Positions 21,835-32,390 of a DNA stretch of 64,000 bases are shown here, piece after piece. The position numbers and the translations under genes were made by a program. How positions within the stretch are numbered: the stretch's first letter is position 1; each line of letters begins with the position of its first letter. The DNA lies in assembly GCA_907165275.2 (NCBI GenBank), contig OU015658.1, positions 2,926,501 through 2,990,500 on the forward strand, written 5' to 3'. Origin of the DNA: Zygaena filipendulae. Lineage: Eukaryota > Arthropoda > Insecta > Lepidoptera > Zygaenidae. The notes under the pieces are model-generated. The model did not search any database and had not been told where the DNA came from. It was given only the letters and a program-made list of their open reading frames with translations.

Positions 21835-22258
21835 AATCCTATCGTGTTACATAATACTTATATCTGTAATCTCAATAATTTCCTTGCAACATTAATAAAA
21901 TTAATATCCCGGAATTACATTGCCCTAACCACAATATCTCTACTATACTTTATCAATGTAAATATTTAATGCTAACTTTGCGATTGGCAAATAGTAATGC
22001 ATTACGTTTTTACCTTATGATAGAGTTATAAATTATAATGATGCCCTTAATGTATTTAGTCTAGGTAAATCAACGATTCTTGGTAAAGTACTTCGCTTAA
22101 CATGACTTAAGATGCAATTCAAATTTCAACCGGTTTAAATTGCATCTTAAGTATTTGATTATAGTTTAAATTTAATAGTTCTGTTCATAAACACGTTTAG
22201 CCATTTTATTGTACCTATGTATCTTATAAGTTTAGTCTTGAATTACAAATATTATACT
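21835..22258. other. No gene; one strong hairpin
   Basis: The only structure seen is the hairpin at 22104-22152. Confidence 0.3.
22104..22152. repeat. 15-bp-arm hairpin
   Basis: ACTTAAGATGCAATT (22104-22118) and AATTGCATCTTAAGT (22138-22152) are exact complements with a 19-nt loop. The word TTGCATCTTAAGTAA recurs near 53099. Confidence 0.8.
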
Positions 22259-22470
22259 ACTCGCTGTTCCCGCGGCTTCGCCCGCGATAACTTTGGGATT
22301 ATGGATTAAAAAGTGTGTTACTAGGCTTTTAGTCGGGAATACTGTAACTTCCTATCACTGAAAGATTTTTTTTGTATCGGTTCATTAGTCTCAGAGCACC
22401 TACATCCAAACGGACGAACTGACAGACTTTGACTATCTCTTATTATAAACGTTTTTAATAGGTACACGTA
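22259..22470 (-). mobile_element. Helitron-like copy
   Basis: CTCGCTGTTCCCGCGGCTTCGCCCGCG start. It has the CGGACGAACTGACAGAC internal variant also seen at 44985 and 56666. Confidence 0.65.
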
Positions 22471-22782
22471 TAGAAACTTAATATGCGTAATGGTTGTTTC
22501 CACGAGTACCGACATAGCAAACGTATTAATACCATAATATCGTAATATCTCGTGAGTAATTAATTACTTGGCGGTATTCTTTAAATGCACCTTATACGAA
22601 TGGCAGCAAGGGATACTTTAGAGTTTGTATGCTGAATTTCTTTGTCGGTAATTATGAATTAGAATTCAGTCACGCTGTGCCAACGTAACTAGCGTGATTC
22701 ATTACCGAGAGTGATTCATGGCGTATGTCAAGTATGTTGCAACACTTGTATTTCTTTAAAACTAAGTTTATTGTTTGACCTT
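22471..22782. other. No feature seen
   Basis: Single-copy-looking, AT-rich. Confidence 0.3.
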
Positions 22783-22981
22783 CCCCCTTAGCCAAGTTGA
22801 CAATCTATGATCTTTAACGCTGTAGAAAACAAAGAAACGTATCGTCAGATGTCATGTCAAGTGGTCACGTAAAATGGTCCAATCAAAAGTAAAATTTTTC
22901 GTGACCATGTGACATGACGAACGATCCTTTGTTTTCTATAGCGTTAACGATCTTGTAGATTGTTAACTTGGTTAAGAGGGC
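22783..22981. mobile_element. Palindromic MITE, AGCCAAGTTGACA family
   Basis: About 199 bp. The left arm CCCTTAGCCAAGTTGACAATCT.. and the right arm ..AGATTGTTAACTTGGTTAAGAGGG pair over ~85 bp with inner AACGCTGTAGAAAACAAAG / CTTTGTTTTCTATAGCGTT. Same family as 29694-29896. Confidence 0.8.
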
Positions 22982-23198
22982 TTGTATAATTAACTAACGC
23001 TGATGGTTTAAATATAACAAAACAAGCCACGCTGTCTTGATTTGGACGACTGACAGTTGTTTTTGTACATTTCCTTTGTTAAGATGTTAAAGAAAACATT
23101 CAGAATACAGTAGTTAGAACAAGTTAAAAAACCTGAAAAAACCGGATCCTCTAAAGAGATAATATCGAGATACGTGCTAAAGAGATACGTGCATAATA

Positions 23199-23397
23199 TC
23201 CTTACTAATATTATAACTGTGAATGTGAGTTTGTTTGTTTGTTGGTTGCTTTCACGCCTTAACAGCTCTAGCGATCATCATGAAATTTTGCATACACGTT
23301 GTCTGGGATACAGAGATGGGCATTGGGTATTCTTTTTTTCCGAAATACTAGAGGGAACTCCGAAATAAACGAGAGCAAAACCGTGGGGAACAGCTAG
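23199..23397 (+). mobile_element. Helitron-like copy, full length
   Basis: 199 bp, A^TCCTTACTAATATTATAA.. to ..GTGGGGAACAGCTAG^T. Contains GTTTGTTTGTTTGTTGG and CATGAAATTTTGCAT. The best example here of both Helitron-type ends at an A/T target. Confidence 0.85.
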
Positions 23398-24040
23398 TAA
23401 TATATAACAATTTGTTATGATTGTCATTTGTCAACGAATGATGAAGAGATAATTCGATGTGCAGTAAACTACTCGACAAACGACTTGGCACAACACTTTA
23501 CAGAACAGTGTCTTCGGAACTCGTAGTAAATGCTAATAACAGCGTAGTAAAACAAGCCGAAATCGCATTTGGACACTAGAGAAAAAAGCATGCCGCTGTG
23601 CTGCGTACGCGCACAGCGACCGCGGTGCCTTTGATGTCCGATAGCGGCGCGATTGGCTCGCTCCGCTCACTCGCGTATGTGTATTTTCTAGTCAGTGTGC
23701 CTGTACTCTGTATATTAATATGTATGTACATACACTGCCAAAAATGTGAAGTACGCACTCAAGTACCTACCTGGTAATAATGGTACCTACTTCCACTAAC
23801 GGGATGAGAAATAAAAATAAAGCTTGAATGTTTCTCACAAATTTTATTATCCTGTATATTTTTATAGTAACGTACCTAACATCATTTTTAACTGACTTTA
23901 TAAAAGGACGGTTCTATGTACGGTATACCTATTATCCACTTATTTGCAATTTTTTCAAAAAAAGGTACACGACCGAATTTTATGATTCTTTTGCTAGTTA
24001 TCTAAAGGTATTAATTAGGTAGCTATATGGGAAGAGCTAA
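23398..24040. other. No gene; GC-rich patch 23575-23720
   Basis: GCGCACAGCGACCGCGG and a GGCGCGATTGGCTCG word give a CpG-rich, repeat-free island followed by AT-rich sequence. No exon or core promoter can be demonstrated. Confidence 0.25.
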
Positions 24041-24357
24041 AAGGGATGTTGACGACTTTGAAAATCAAACTTCTAATTAGTCCGTCAATTAGAAAAAAAA
24101 ACAATGGAAACGTATTTTTTGCTTTTTCAAATTAATAAAAATATACAGAAATAAAGCGCATCAAAGTATAGGGTGGGGGCTCGTGACGTCATTGACCGGT
24201 ATAAGCCCCTTACAAACTGCACCGTACAGTAACGTCACGCGAAATTTCAACTCAATGTCTCGCCCTTATTTTGGAATGTGTAAAAAAAAAATACGTGTCC
24301 AATATTTTTTATTTAATCTACGAGACGGACTAAAAACAATTTGTCAATTAGCCCATT
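24041..24357 (+). mobile_element. CRE-MITE copy D
   Basis: GGGATGTTGACGAC start and CAATTAGCCCATT end. The left octamer is intact (CGTGACGTCATTG near 24183). The right one is mutated to TAACGTCA. Confidence 0.85.
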
Positions 24358-25406
24358 GTAAGTATATAAAAAATATGGTGTGAAACTAGTTTTTTTTTTC
24401 TACTCAAAACAGCGCTTATTAAAAACTGAGTGCATAAATTAATTCTTTACTCATTTAGTGACAGATATAAATTTTATGTAGGTATAAAGTAAGGCGATAT
24501 ACTTTAGTATCGTTTTCATGTGCCTTGACATAATAATGTGATATTGATTACCTATACAAAAAACTTGAAAAAAGGATTAAAAATACCATATTTGAGAATT
24601 TTATCTCTCAAACTCTTGTCAACTTGGCTTCACAGAAGTTCTCAATAAATACTGGAAGCCACAATTTGTCGGCTGTGAAGTTCTTTAAAGTTGTAATTTG
24701 TCAACGTCCAATTGCTATTCGTATTGATGCAATGGAACGTAACGTAACGATCGAGATCGATATCTCGATGCTTTGTATCGATGTTGGCGATTATTCGATT
24801 ATGTAGTTTATTCAATAGGATTGCATGCACCTCGAATAGCAAATCGTGGATGATAATTCGAATGCAAAAGCGATAGTATTGTTTATTCGAATTTTAAATA
24901 TTAATGCATTAAGGCCGGCGGCGCAGCGGTTCAATCTCGGAATACAGATGTACAGTAATACGAGTAGGTATATACCTACCTTATAACTGTCAAATTGCAA
25001 TTTCAGTGCACCATAAGCTTTTCGAATCCCACATTTTTCACTAGACAGAGTTCTGGTGTCGATATTTTCTAACCTTCTTATAGTTCCATACCCTAAAAGG
25101 AAAAAGGACGTCTGCCTGTCTGCTCTCATCTCTGTTTTTCTGTCTGTCAAGACCCTTTATCTTAGGAACGCGTGGAGGTATTAAGTTGAAAACATATTAA
25201 TAAAACTCAGGTACCTGGTACTTTTGGTCATCTTATCTTTACAACTTTTCCTCAAACACTTACATCGATCGATCGATATGTGGAAAGATGGAACAAATAT
25301 ACATATTTCCTTTGCCTATATTGGCTTGTTTCTTCACCTACCAGGTCCTTATTAATATTACAAGAGTCTTCAACATTTGCTAGTGAGTGTTGCATGGTTC
25401 TAATAT
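24358..25406. other. No gene seen
   Basis: AT-rich. Short ATCGAT-rich words lie at 24745-24785 and 25262-25280. CTGCCTGTCTGCTCTCATCTC near 25110 resembles a decayed repeat tail. Confidence 0.3.
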
Positions 25407-25800
25407 TTGACTTCTCGTCGGATTATTATGCTGATTTGTGAAAATATAAGCGACAAAGTAGGCCGTATTTTCATACACGAAAAACCAAGCATAGTCATAG
25501 TACAGCAAATGCTATCCAATCCAACCTACAGTTACAGGAAAAACCACATACTTACACTTTTCGGAATAAATATAAACTTGAAATTGCTAACGCACGGACA
25601 AATTATGGAAAGAAAACGATACTATTTGAGGGAGCGCAGCTGTACAATACGTTACCTAACGACATTAAAAAATGCGATAACATAAACACGTACAAATATA
25701 AATTAAAAAAATTCTTACGTACGTCAAAACCTTAATTATAGTCTACTTCTTTGTATCTTATTTTAAGTGAACTATAATGTTCTTATAAGAAATAAAGATT
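25407..25800 (+). mobile_element. LINE 3' end
   Basis: 5'-truncated retrotransposon: RT C-terminal codons, stop at 25733-25735, short 3' UTR, and a terminal AATAAAGATTCTTTAAA-type tail near 25790. Confidence 0.65.
25628..25735 (+). pseudogene. LINE reverse-transcriptase C-terminus
   Basis: The frame reads EGAQLYNTLPNDIKKCDN then INTYKYKLKKFLRTSKP and TAA. YNxLPxxIK followed by a YKxKLKxFL basic helix is the hallmark C-terminus of insect LINE ORF2. Upstream homologous sequence continues in a different frame (about 25407-25630), so at least one frameshift is present. No catalytic residues remain. Confidence 0.65.
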
Positions 25801-25840
25801 CTTTAAACCCATAGTCTACCTATTTTAATGCTGTAACAAC

Positions 25841-26230
25841 AATAGTACATTGTTATCCTTGGGGTGAAAGTAATCGATCCCTCGATCTATTGGCGCCCTC
25901 GCTACGCTCGGGCGCCAAACCCCGTCTCGGGACTAAATAAGTCTTTCTCCCGAGGATAACACTGTGCTTTTCATTACGAATGCAAGGAAAGTCAAAAGAA
26001 AAAAGGAATTAGCTAAAGAAAAAAATGAGTGAATTTTATTTTACATAAATCAACCATTAGGTGTGCTACTGGCCAGTAAGTATGCCCCCTATGACATAAA
26101 AAAAAACTTGAGTTTCTGCAGTATCCAGCTGTCAGTTGAAAGCGATTCTCCCTAGGGATGAAAAGTGTTACTTTCAACCCGCTTCTCAGGCAACTTCAGA
26201 CCTACTTTCCGAGTATGAGTAATGAAAAAT
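25841..26230 (+). repeat. 390-bp interspersed repeat, copy 1
   Basis: From AATAGTACATTGTTATCC to GAGTATGAGTAATGAAAAA. Nearly identical to 45502-45863. It includes TGCTACTGGCCAGTAAGTATG-type sequence and GCCCCCTATGACAT-A8, shared with the 3' end of the SINE at 41349. A GC hairpin TTGGCGCCC..GGGCGCCAA lies at 25890-25918 and is largely deleted in copy 2. The transposon class is not assigned. Confidence 0.75.
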
Positions 26231-26753
26231 TATTTGCAGTGCGCTTAATTATTGAATCAATTCAAATTAATCGTGAGGTAGTACGGACTTTATCAACATT
26301 TACGACATCACCAAGCCGAATCTGTGATCTCTTGTTTTTGATGGCACCCAATAAAACATAACGTTTCCAACGTCAGTGAATAACGCCGTAACATGACATA
26401 AAATATGTCACGACGGACATAATTCAACGAAATTAGGACATTATGAGAAACGAAGTACCTATATAATAAACAAACCTACAAAGTTGAATTGGAAGTTAAA
26501 TCTGTGGATCAAAAGATGAGGCGAACTATTAAAACTGCGAGTGTGCGAGCCCCGTTTGAGAGCGAGCAAATGGTTTTGGTCCCCGATCAAATAATGTTTA
26601 ACCGACTCTCGGCACGCTCACTTCAAAGGCGTCGGTTGTGGAAGCGACAACGCGGAAGCTAAGAATACGTATTGACTGATGAAAAGTGACGGCTGGGTGC
26701 GCAGTGTTCAGTCTCACTGACTTTCTTTCTTTCTTTAATGGTCAATGATTATA
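26231..26753. other. No gene; GC-richer patch
   Basis: 26535-26660 is GC-richer, with GAGTGTGCGAGCC and GGCACGCTCACTTC. A (CTTT)n run lies at 26720-26737. Confidence 0.25.
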
Positions 26754-27345
26754 GGGTTGACGAGTGAAAGCCGTATCGAAAACACGTTTGTCTTCGATAT
26801 TTCAGTCACTTTTCAGCATCTATTTTGGACCCTGAGCAGGAAACTGGTTTTCAAGAGAGCCATGTTTTAACTTGGGGAACAATCTAACATTGTCATTGGC
26901 GTTTCGCCATAATAGGCTAGTTTCCTGGGTAAAAAAATCAAAATTCTATTTAGTCCGTCATTTAGATAATAAAAAAATAAAAGACACGTATTTTTTGCTT
27001 TTTTAAAATAATGGAAATATGCATAGATAAAGCGCATTAAAGTTTAGGGTGGGGGACTCGTGATGTCACAGCTCGCTATAACGTGCGAACAAACTGTAGC
27101 GAGGCGTGACGTCATGTGAAATTTCGACTTGATATATCTCCGTTATTTTTTGGTTACATAAAAAATAAAAAAAATACGTGTCCAATATTTTTTAATAATC
27201 TACAAAACGGACTAAAAAAGAAAATTTAGGAAACTAGCCTATTGAAGAAGTAGATGAAGAGATTTTTGTTAATAAGAAACATTGTCATTGGCAAATTATT
27301 ATTTTACCTAGACGCCATTATTAAAGAAGAAGAAGAAGAATGATT
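26754..27345 (+). mobile_element. GAA-tailed interspersed repeat, copy 1 (interrupted)
   Basis: GACGAGTGAAAGCCG..TATTTTGGACCCTGAGCAGG..GTTTTAACTTGGGGAAC..GTCATTGGCGTTTCG..GACGCCATTATTAAAG and an (AGA)n tail at 27320-27345. Other copies: 49475-49604 (internally deleted) and 58081-58342. The tail suggests a retroposon, but no pol III boxes were identified. Confidence 0.7.
26911..27243 (+). mobile_element. CRE-MITE copy E nested in GAA-tailed repeat
   Basis: Perfect termini AATAGGCTAGTTTCC (26911-26925) and GGAAACTAGCCTATT (27229-27243). The left octamer is mutated (TGATGTCA near 27062). The right one is intact (GCGTGACGTCATG near 27108). Confidence 0.9.
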
Positions 27346-27968
27346 ATAGAATGTCTTTGTTAATGGTCTACTTTTTAATATATCCCGAAATTTGCGTTCT
27401 TGTTTAGGTATATTCATAATATTGTCACAATTAACGGCTGTAATACAAATTGAATAAATAATTTTATTTATATTTATACCTACACACACCCAAAGACATT
27501 CTATTGCACACACCTATCCAAATCATACTTCCACCATGGAATATAGTAATTGTTATTGTTTTTCCTTATTATTATTTTTTTAGGTAGTTACCTTATTATA
27601 AATTCTGTAGGAGAAAACTGAAATTTTTATGTATTTTCCATTTCCTATAGTCGATGTCTTGAAAGTCTAAAAATTAACTTAATCAACAATATTATGATGT
27701 GTTTCTTAACTAATTGTAGTTTCCGTTCTAAATTCTCTACTGCTATAAATAAAATGCTTTTATTAAAATCGTCTTTCACAACGTAAAGCAATTAATACCG
27801 ATCGCTCCACCAATACATTTTGGTTACTTTGCCTACAATTATACATAATTATGAGGAACGATAAAAATAAATTTAAACTAGTATAGTAGGTACCTGCCTA
27901 TAGTTTAACTTGCACAAAGAAATAGCAAAGTAGAAACAGTCACTTATTGTTACTTACTTATGCCCATT
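27346..27968. other. No gene seen
   Basis: AT-rich; nothing recognised. Confidence 0.3.
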
Positions 27969-28295
27969 GGGCATGTTGACTATTTTTTTTAGTCCGTCTT
28001 GTAGATTATTAAAAAATATTGGACACGTATTTTTTCTTTTTTTATGTAATCAAAAAAAATAACGGCGATAGGTATATTGAGTAGAAATTTCGCGTGACGT
28101 CACTATTCTGACAGTTTGTATGGCGGTTTTAGCGGTAAGTGACGTCACGACCCAATTCCCCCAAAACTTTAATGCGGTTTATCTCTGTATATTTTAATTT
28201 ATTTGAAAAAGCAAAAAGTACGTGTCTATTGGTTTTTTATTTTCTAACTGACGGACTAATTAGAATTTTGATTTTCAAAAGTAGTCCACATCCCC
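27969..28295 (-). mobile_element. CRE-MITE copy F
   Basis: Reversed: GGGCATGTTGACTA.. to ..GTAGTCCACATCCCC. Both octamers are intact (near 28096 and 28140). Close to copies H and I. Confidence 0.9.
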
Positions 28296-28361
28296 ATTAT
28301 AACGGGAATCAGTAGAATATAAAACTGAGGTGCTGATTGCTTCTTAGATAAATACATATTG

Positions 28362-28934
28362 GCGATCCGATTGGCGCAGAGGTCACCATGCCTACCCGCT
28401 AATCAAGGGGTTCCGGGTTCGATTTCCGGTGGGGTGCACTTTGTGTGATGAACACAGGGTTCCATTTTCCAGTCTGGGTGTGTATATATATATATCTAAA
28501 ATATAATATTTATATGTAACTAGCTGTGCCCCGCGGTTTCACACGCGTGAGTAATGCCTAATGAGTGAGTAAGAGCCTAATGTATTCCTTATAACACCAG
28601 CTAATTAGCAATGAAAGTCCCGTCAATATTGGTCCAACCGTTTTGGAGATTCATCCGCATGAGTTTCGGAATTCCCGCAGGAACTCCAAACTTCTTTTGT
28701 ATAAACCTTGTCCTGACAATAACGAACACAAAAAAAAACAATTATCCAATTTGGTGCAGTCGTTTGGAAGTTATGCGCTTAGCAACACATTTAGCGATTC
28801 ATTTTTATTATATAAGATCCTATATAGTATATACCACGTTTGCTTGGTTCCACGACACAAGCTAAAAACAGCTTACTGTGGGATCAAGTAGATCTGTGTG
28901 TTGTGAAGTGGATTTTTATTATTATTATTATTTA
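28362..28934 (+). mobile_element. tRNA-derived SINE interrupted by Helitron
   Basis: The head carries an A box (TGGCGCAGAGG near 28372) and a B box (GGTTCGATTTC, 28416-28426). The body is ..TTTGTGTGATGAACACAGGGTTCC..CCAGTCTGGGTGTG. After a Helitron insert it resumes with CACGTTTGCTTGGTTCCACG..GATCAAGTAGATCTGTGTG and a (ATT)n tail at 28917-28934. Reverse copies lie at 50284-50525 and 58593-59208. Confidence 0.85.
28520..28817 (-). mobile_element. Helitron-like copy nested in SINE
   Basis: CTAGCTGTGCCCCGCGGTTTC start, ..TTATTATATAAGA end. It contains a second internal CATCCGCATGAGTTTCGG-type hairpin arm, so it may itself be two Helitron ends in tandem. Confidence 0.8.
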
Positions 28935-29693
28935 CACCACGGAATCCTAAAGATCAGTCCAAAGATACTCGATGTGTCAACAGAGTAGTAGTGACAAACT
29001 AACATTTGCATACCGATACCTGCCCCAGCAACGATTGTAACAAGCAAATACATGGCAGCGATAGTGACGTATCACTTTGCCGGGTGAAAACATAAAATTG
29101 TTGTTGCTTATTAACGAATATCGAAATGATACGTCCATTCCGGTAAAATAGCCATCAGATAAAACGCAAGCGGAGACACCTGAATGAGCTATGTCCCGCT
29201 GCTCCACGTACCGTTTTGTTTACCGCAATCTGACCATTATTTCGAACTGGGAATTTGTTTCGCTTGTCCACAGATTAGCTGGAAACATAAATAAGTTTTA
29301 TCTTAACAATTCTATTGTTCTAATAATGCAGTTTCGTTCTTGGATTTTTAATTTATTTATTTCAATTTATAAGGACATAATAACTAGGTACTACTAATGC
29401 AGGCAAGCATTAGAAATATTTTTTAGAAATTTATGTCTAGGTAAAGGTGAAATGGGTTGTTACATTTTTCTGTTGTACCGTTAGTTCCAAAGTTAAATGA
29501 AATGCTATGAAAATCTGTATTTGAACTCTTTAAGCCAATACACACGTAAACACGTATTTAAGGGTTTTAAAAGGTTTTTTTAGTAATTCAACCCCTAAGA
29601 ATTAACGGGTGTTATGGCGGCTCTAGGAGTCAGAGTTTAATTCCTAGAACTCTACCGGTAGAGATAAGCGTAGCGTAGCGTTAAGGTAGTACT
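28935..29693. other. No gene seen
   Basis: Single-copy-looking; no supported frame. Confidence 0.3.
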
Positions 29694-29896
29694 GCGGGGT
29701 TAGCCAAGTTGACATTCTACAGTCGTTAACGCATAGAAAACTAGAATAGAAAACTTTGGTCAACCAATCAAAACTCTAGCTTTACGTGACCACTTGAAAA
29801 CTAGAGTTTTGATTGGCTGACCAAGTGACATGCCGATTCTTTACTTATGTTTTCTATGCGTTAACGATTGTAGAATATCAACTTGGCTAACCCCGC
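29694..29896. mobile_element. Palindromic MITE, AGCCAAGTTGACA family
   Basis: 203 bp, GCGGGGTTAGCCAAGTTGA.. to ..TCAACTTGGCTAACCCCGC. The inner arms CGTTAACGCATAGAAAAC / GTTTTCTATGCGTTAACG match exactly. Confidence 0.85.
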
Positions 29897-30789
29897 TGTA
29901 GTCTTATTTTCAAGTTAGTTCTAAGTTCACTGTCAATCATGCTCGTGCATCATAACTCGTGTGTAATAAATTATTTTTTTCTTTAAAAAATCTTTCATTA
30001 ATCATAAATGGTTAATTAGTGCGAAAAACTCAAGAAATCATGGGGTAACAGCCAATAACTTGAAAAGAATATTGTTTTTCGATAGTGAATGTTAGATCTT
30101 ATTGCGCATTTTTTGCCGGGTTCTTGTAAAGTTGTGATTAGCTTAACCAGAACATAAGACAACTTAACAGAAAAGTTTCATTTTCGGATTTTAGTATGAT
30201 CTGACAAGACTTCCACAAATACCTAAACTAATATTCAATTTAAAAAAACTATCCACAAATCTGTGAGTATTACGATGATATCACATAAGCAATTAATGTT
30301 TAGAAATAACAAAAGATACATCATTATATTATTACAGATTAGTCACTCGCCATGTAAAATGGTCAAGATTATCGAACAAAGATGTCTGACGAAGACGAAG
30401 ACCAATAAATACTTAACCGGTGATTGTGGCTGAATAACACGGATTATTGTCATTTGGCACACACCCAAGTGACTCAGCATAGGGGGTAAAGTTTATTATT
30501 AAAACAATAGACGATGACGCATCCTTGCTCTTCCTTGTTTATGATAATAATAATTTGTGATTCAACAAGTGGCAGCAGCAGCACGTTCACGATCAAAACA
30601 CATCGCTCTCCGATCTTTCAGTTGTACAAACACGTGCTTATTTTGTCTGAAGTTAATGCTGTTAACATCTGTACGTATTTTCAGTTCTTGCAAAATCAGT
30701 CAACATACAATGGGGATACTAGAAATACAGTACATAATCAAATCATTAATTAACTCGGTTGATATCTTTATTTTTTTTTAGATTTAAGT
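29897..30789. other. No gene seen
   Basis: AT-rich; no repeat family recognised. Confidence 0.3.
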
Positions 30790-31075
30790 TTTTTATTTTC
30801 AGTAGATATTGGCTTGCTCTAAATAATTTTAAATGTTTGAATGTCATCTAAATCAATATAGTTAAAATATTTTATTTTAAGTTACTATAGTTTTACGTCT
30901 TATTAGTTTTAGTGTTGGCTTGATATCGATAATAATCTTTAATCATCTCAATCAATAAAGTCAATCTCAAATTTTAAGTAGATAACTAGTTTTGAAACTT
31001 CGTTAGTTTCAGTGTTGGCTTGCTAATCAATAATCGTTTGGATGTCATCTCAATCAATAAAGTTAATCGTATCAG
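30790..31075 (+). repeat. Degenerate ~103-bp tandem repeat, three units
   Basis: GTGTTGGCTTG-type words begin at about 30805, 30911 and 31011 (spacings 106 and 100). Each is followed by AATAATC..TTT.GATGTCATCTCAATCAATAAAGT. The first unit is the most diverged. Confidence 0.65.
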
Positions 31076-32288
31076 TGCACTCACTATACAGTTGAACAAG
31101 TGTCGAACAGTGCCTATCGTTGTTCAGATGGCACGACAGTTAAATTAATAGCGGACAAATGGCCCAGCACTCTCCCAGCACGATCGACCAGAGCTTATTT
31201 ATATTAGCTCCGAGCATTACCAGAGACGCTGGCCTAAATGTACTAAACCTTAAAAGGCTACGAAATGTTAGGAGTAAATCGCCATATTGTTAAAGTAAAT
31301 TGGTATTTTACAACACGAAGTTTCGTGTGGCATTCCCTTGTAAGGCAGTATGTTCAGACAACGTTGTGGGTGCGCGCGCGGCTCCGGGCACCGTTACAAT
31401 TTGAGTTCTATTACACGGGTAGTATAAAGTGCAATAAACTAACCGCAGGAAACGAATTTCGGAGGCGATAAGGAAGGGCTGTCGCGAAATGTCATGCGAG
31501 ATGACAGTCGTTACGAGACGACATCTAGCGGTTGAGTCGTAAAGAGCACGGCCGGTCAAAGCAGGCGAGGCATCGGAATAGCAGACGTACCTACTCGCTT
31601 TTACTATTCCGTGGAAAGAAACCTTTTATATCTATTGACTTTGATGCGTCGCGTCGGTCGGTCGCACTAAAACACTCTACATTGTTCGGTTCCGAGATTC
31701 TTGGTGTCGAATAGCGATCGTAATTCATTTACTTGCTACAGTAATATGTATTCACATCATAACGGCACTTTTATTGCTGCTACAACTGTATAAAACACAT
31801 TCGTCGTAGAGAAAATGTTTTATTTGACATGTTATTATAAATTTAAATGACTCTTCGACATGGCCGCTGCCCGCTGCGCTCCGACGTCCACTGGTTTAGG
31901 TCAAAGAAAATAATATTAGAAATAGATTATAAGTAACATTATACAGTGATATAAACGGGTGAATAAACATGTCTAAATTATCATATTAATAATATTATAT
32001 TCGAAAATGGAAACATCACCTACGCGAACTGGTTGCGTCGTGAGCTTAAGATGATAATTTATACGCGTCGATGTATGGAATGATAGGTCTAAGGCAGCGC
32101 TTGTTTTATTGACTACAGTAGGAAAGCAAACAGCCTATTTATATATTCAACGGAACGAAAATATTCAACCTTTAATATACGTAACAGAGCCTTCAAAAAC
32201 AAGACAAAGCACAGAACAAAATACCTTCATTAAACATGACTGCAATGCACTTTCCTGGAAACTCGGTTATGACCATTATTATTATGCC
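31076..32288. other. No gene; GC-rich block 31360-31720
   Basis: GTGCGCGCGCGGCTCCGGGC (from about 31370) and CGTCGCGTCGGTCGGTCGC (31647) mark a CpG-rich, repeat-free region with short frames on both strands. A regulatory or exonic role is unproven. Confidence 0.25.
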
Positions 32289-32390
32289 ATTAACCGCCGC
32301 ACTCAGAGTCGACTTTAATGATTACTTAGTTTTAAACATCTATACTTAACTAAGTAATCATTAAAGTCGACTCTGAGTGCGGTCGTTAAT
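32289..32390. mobile_element. Foldback MITE, GCCGCACTCAGAG family, short form
   Basis: 102 bp, near-perfect 44-bp arms (ATTAAC..CCGCACTCAGAGTCGACTTT.. / mirror). The loop is a few bases (AAACATCTATACTT region). Confidence 0.9.

Noticed and set aside
25105..25150. Fragment of the CCGGCCAAG repeat
   Set aside because: Only the CTGCCTGTCTG-type words match. Too short to assign.
28362..28440. tRNA gene
   Set aside because: A and B boxes are present, but the acceptor and anticodon arms do not fold and the downstream body is that of a SINE present in at least three copies.
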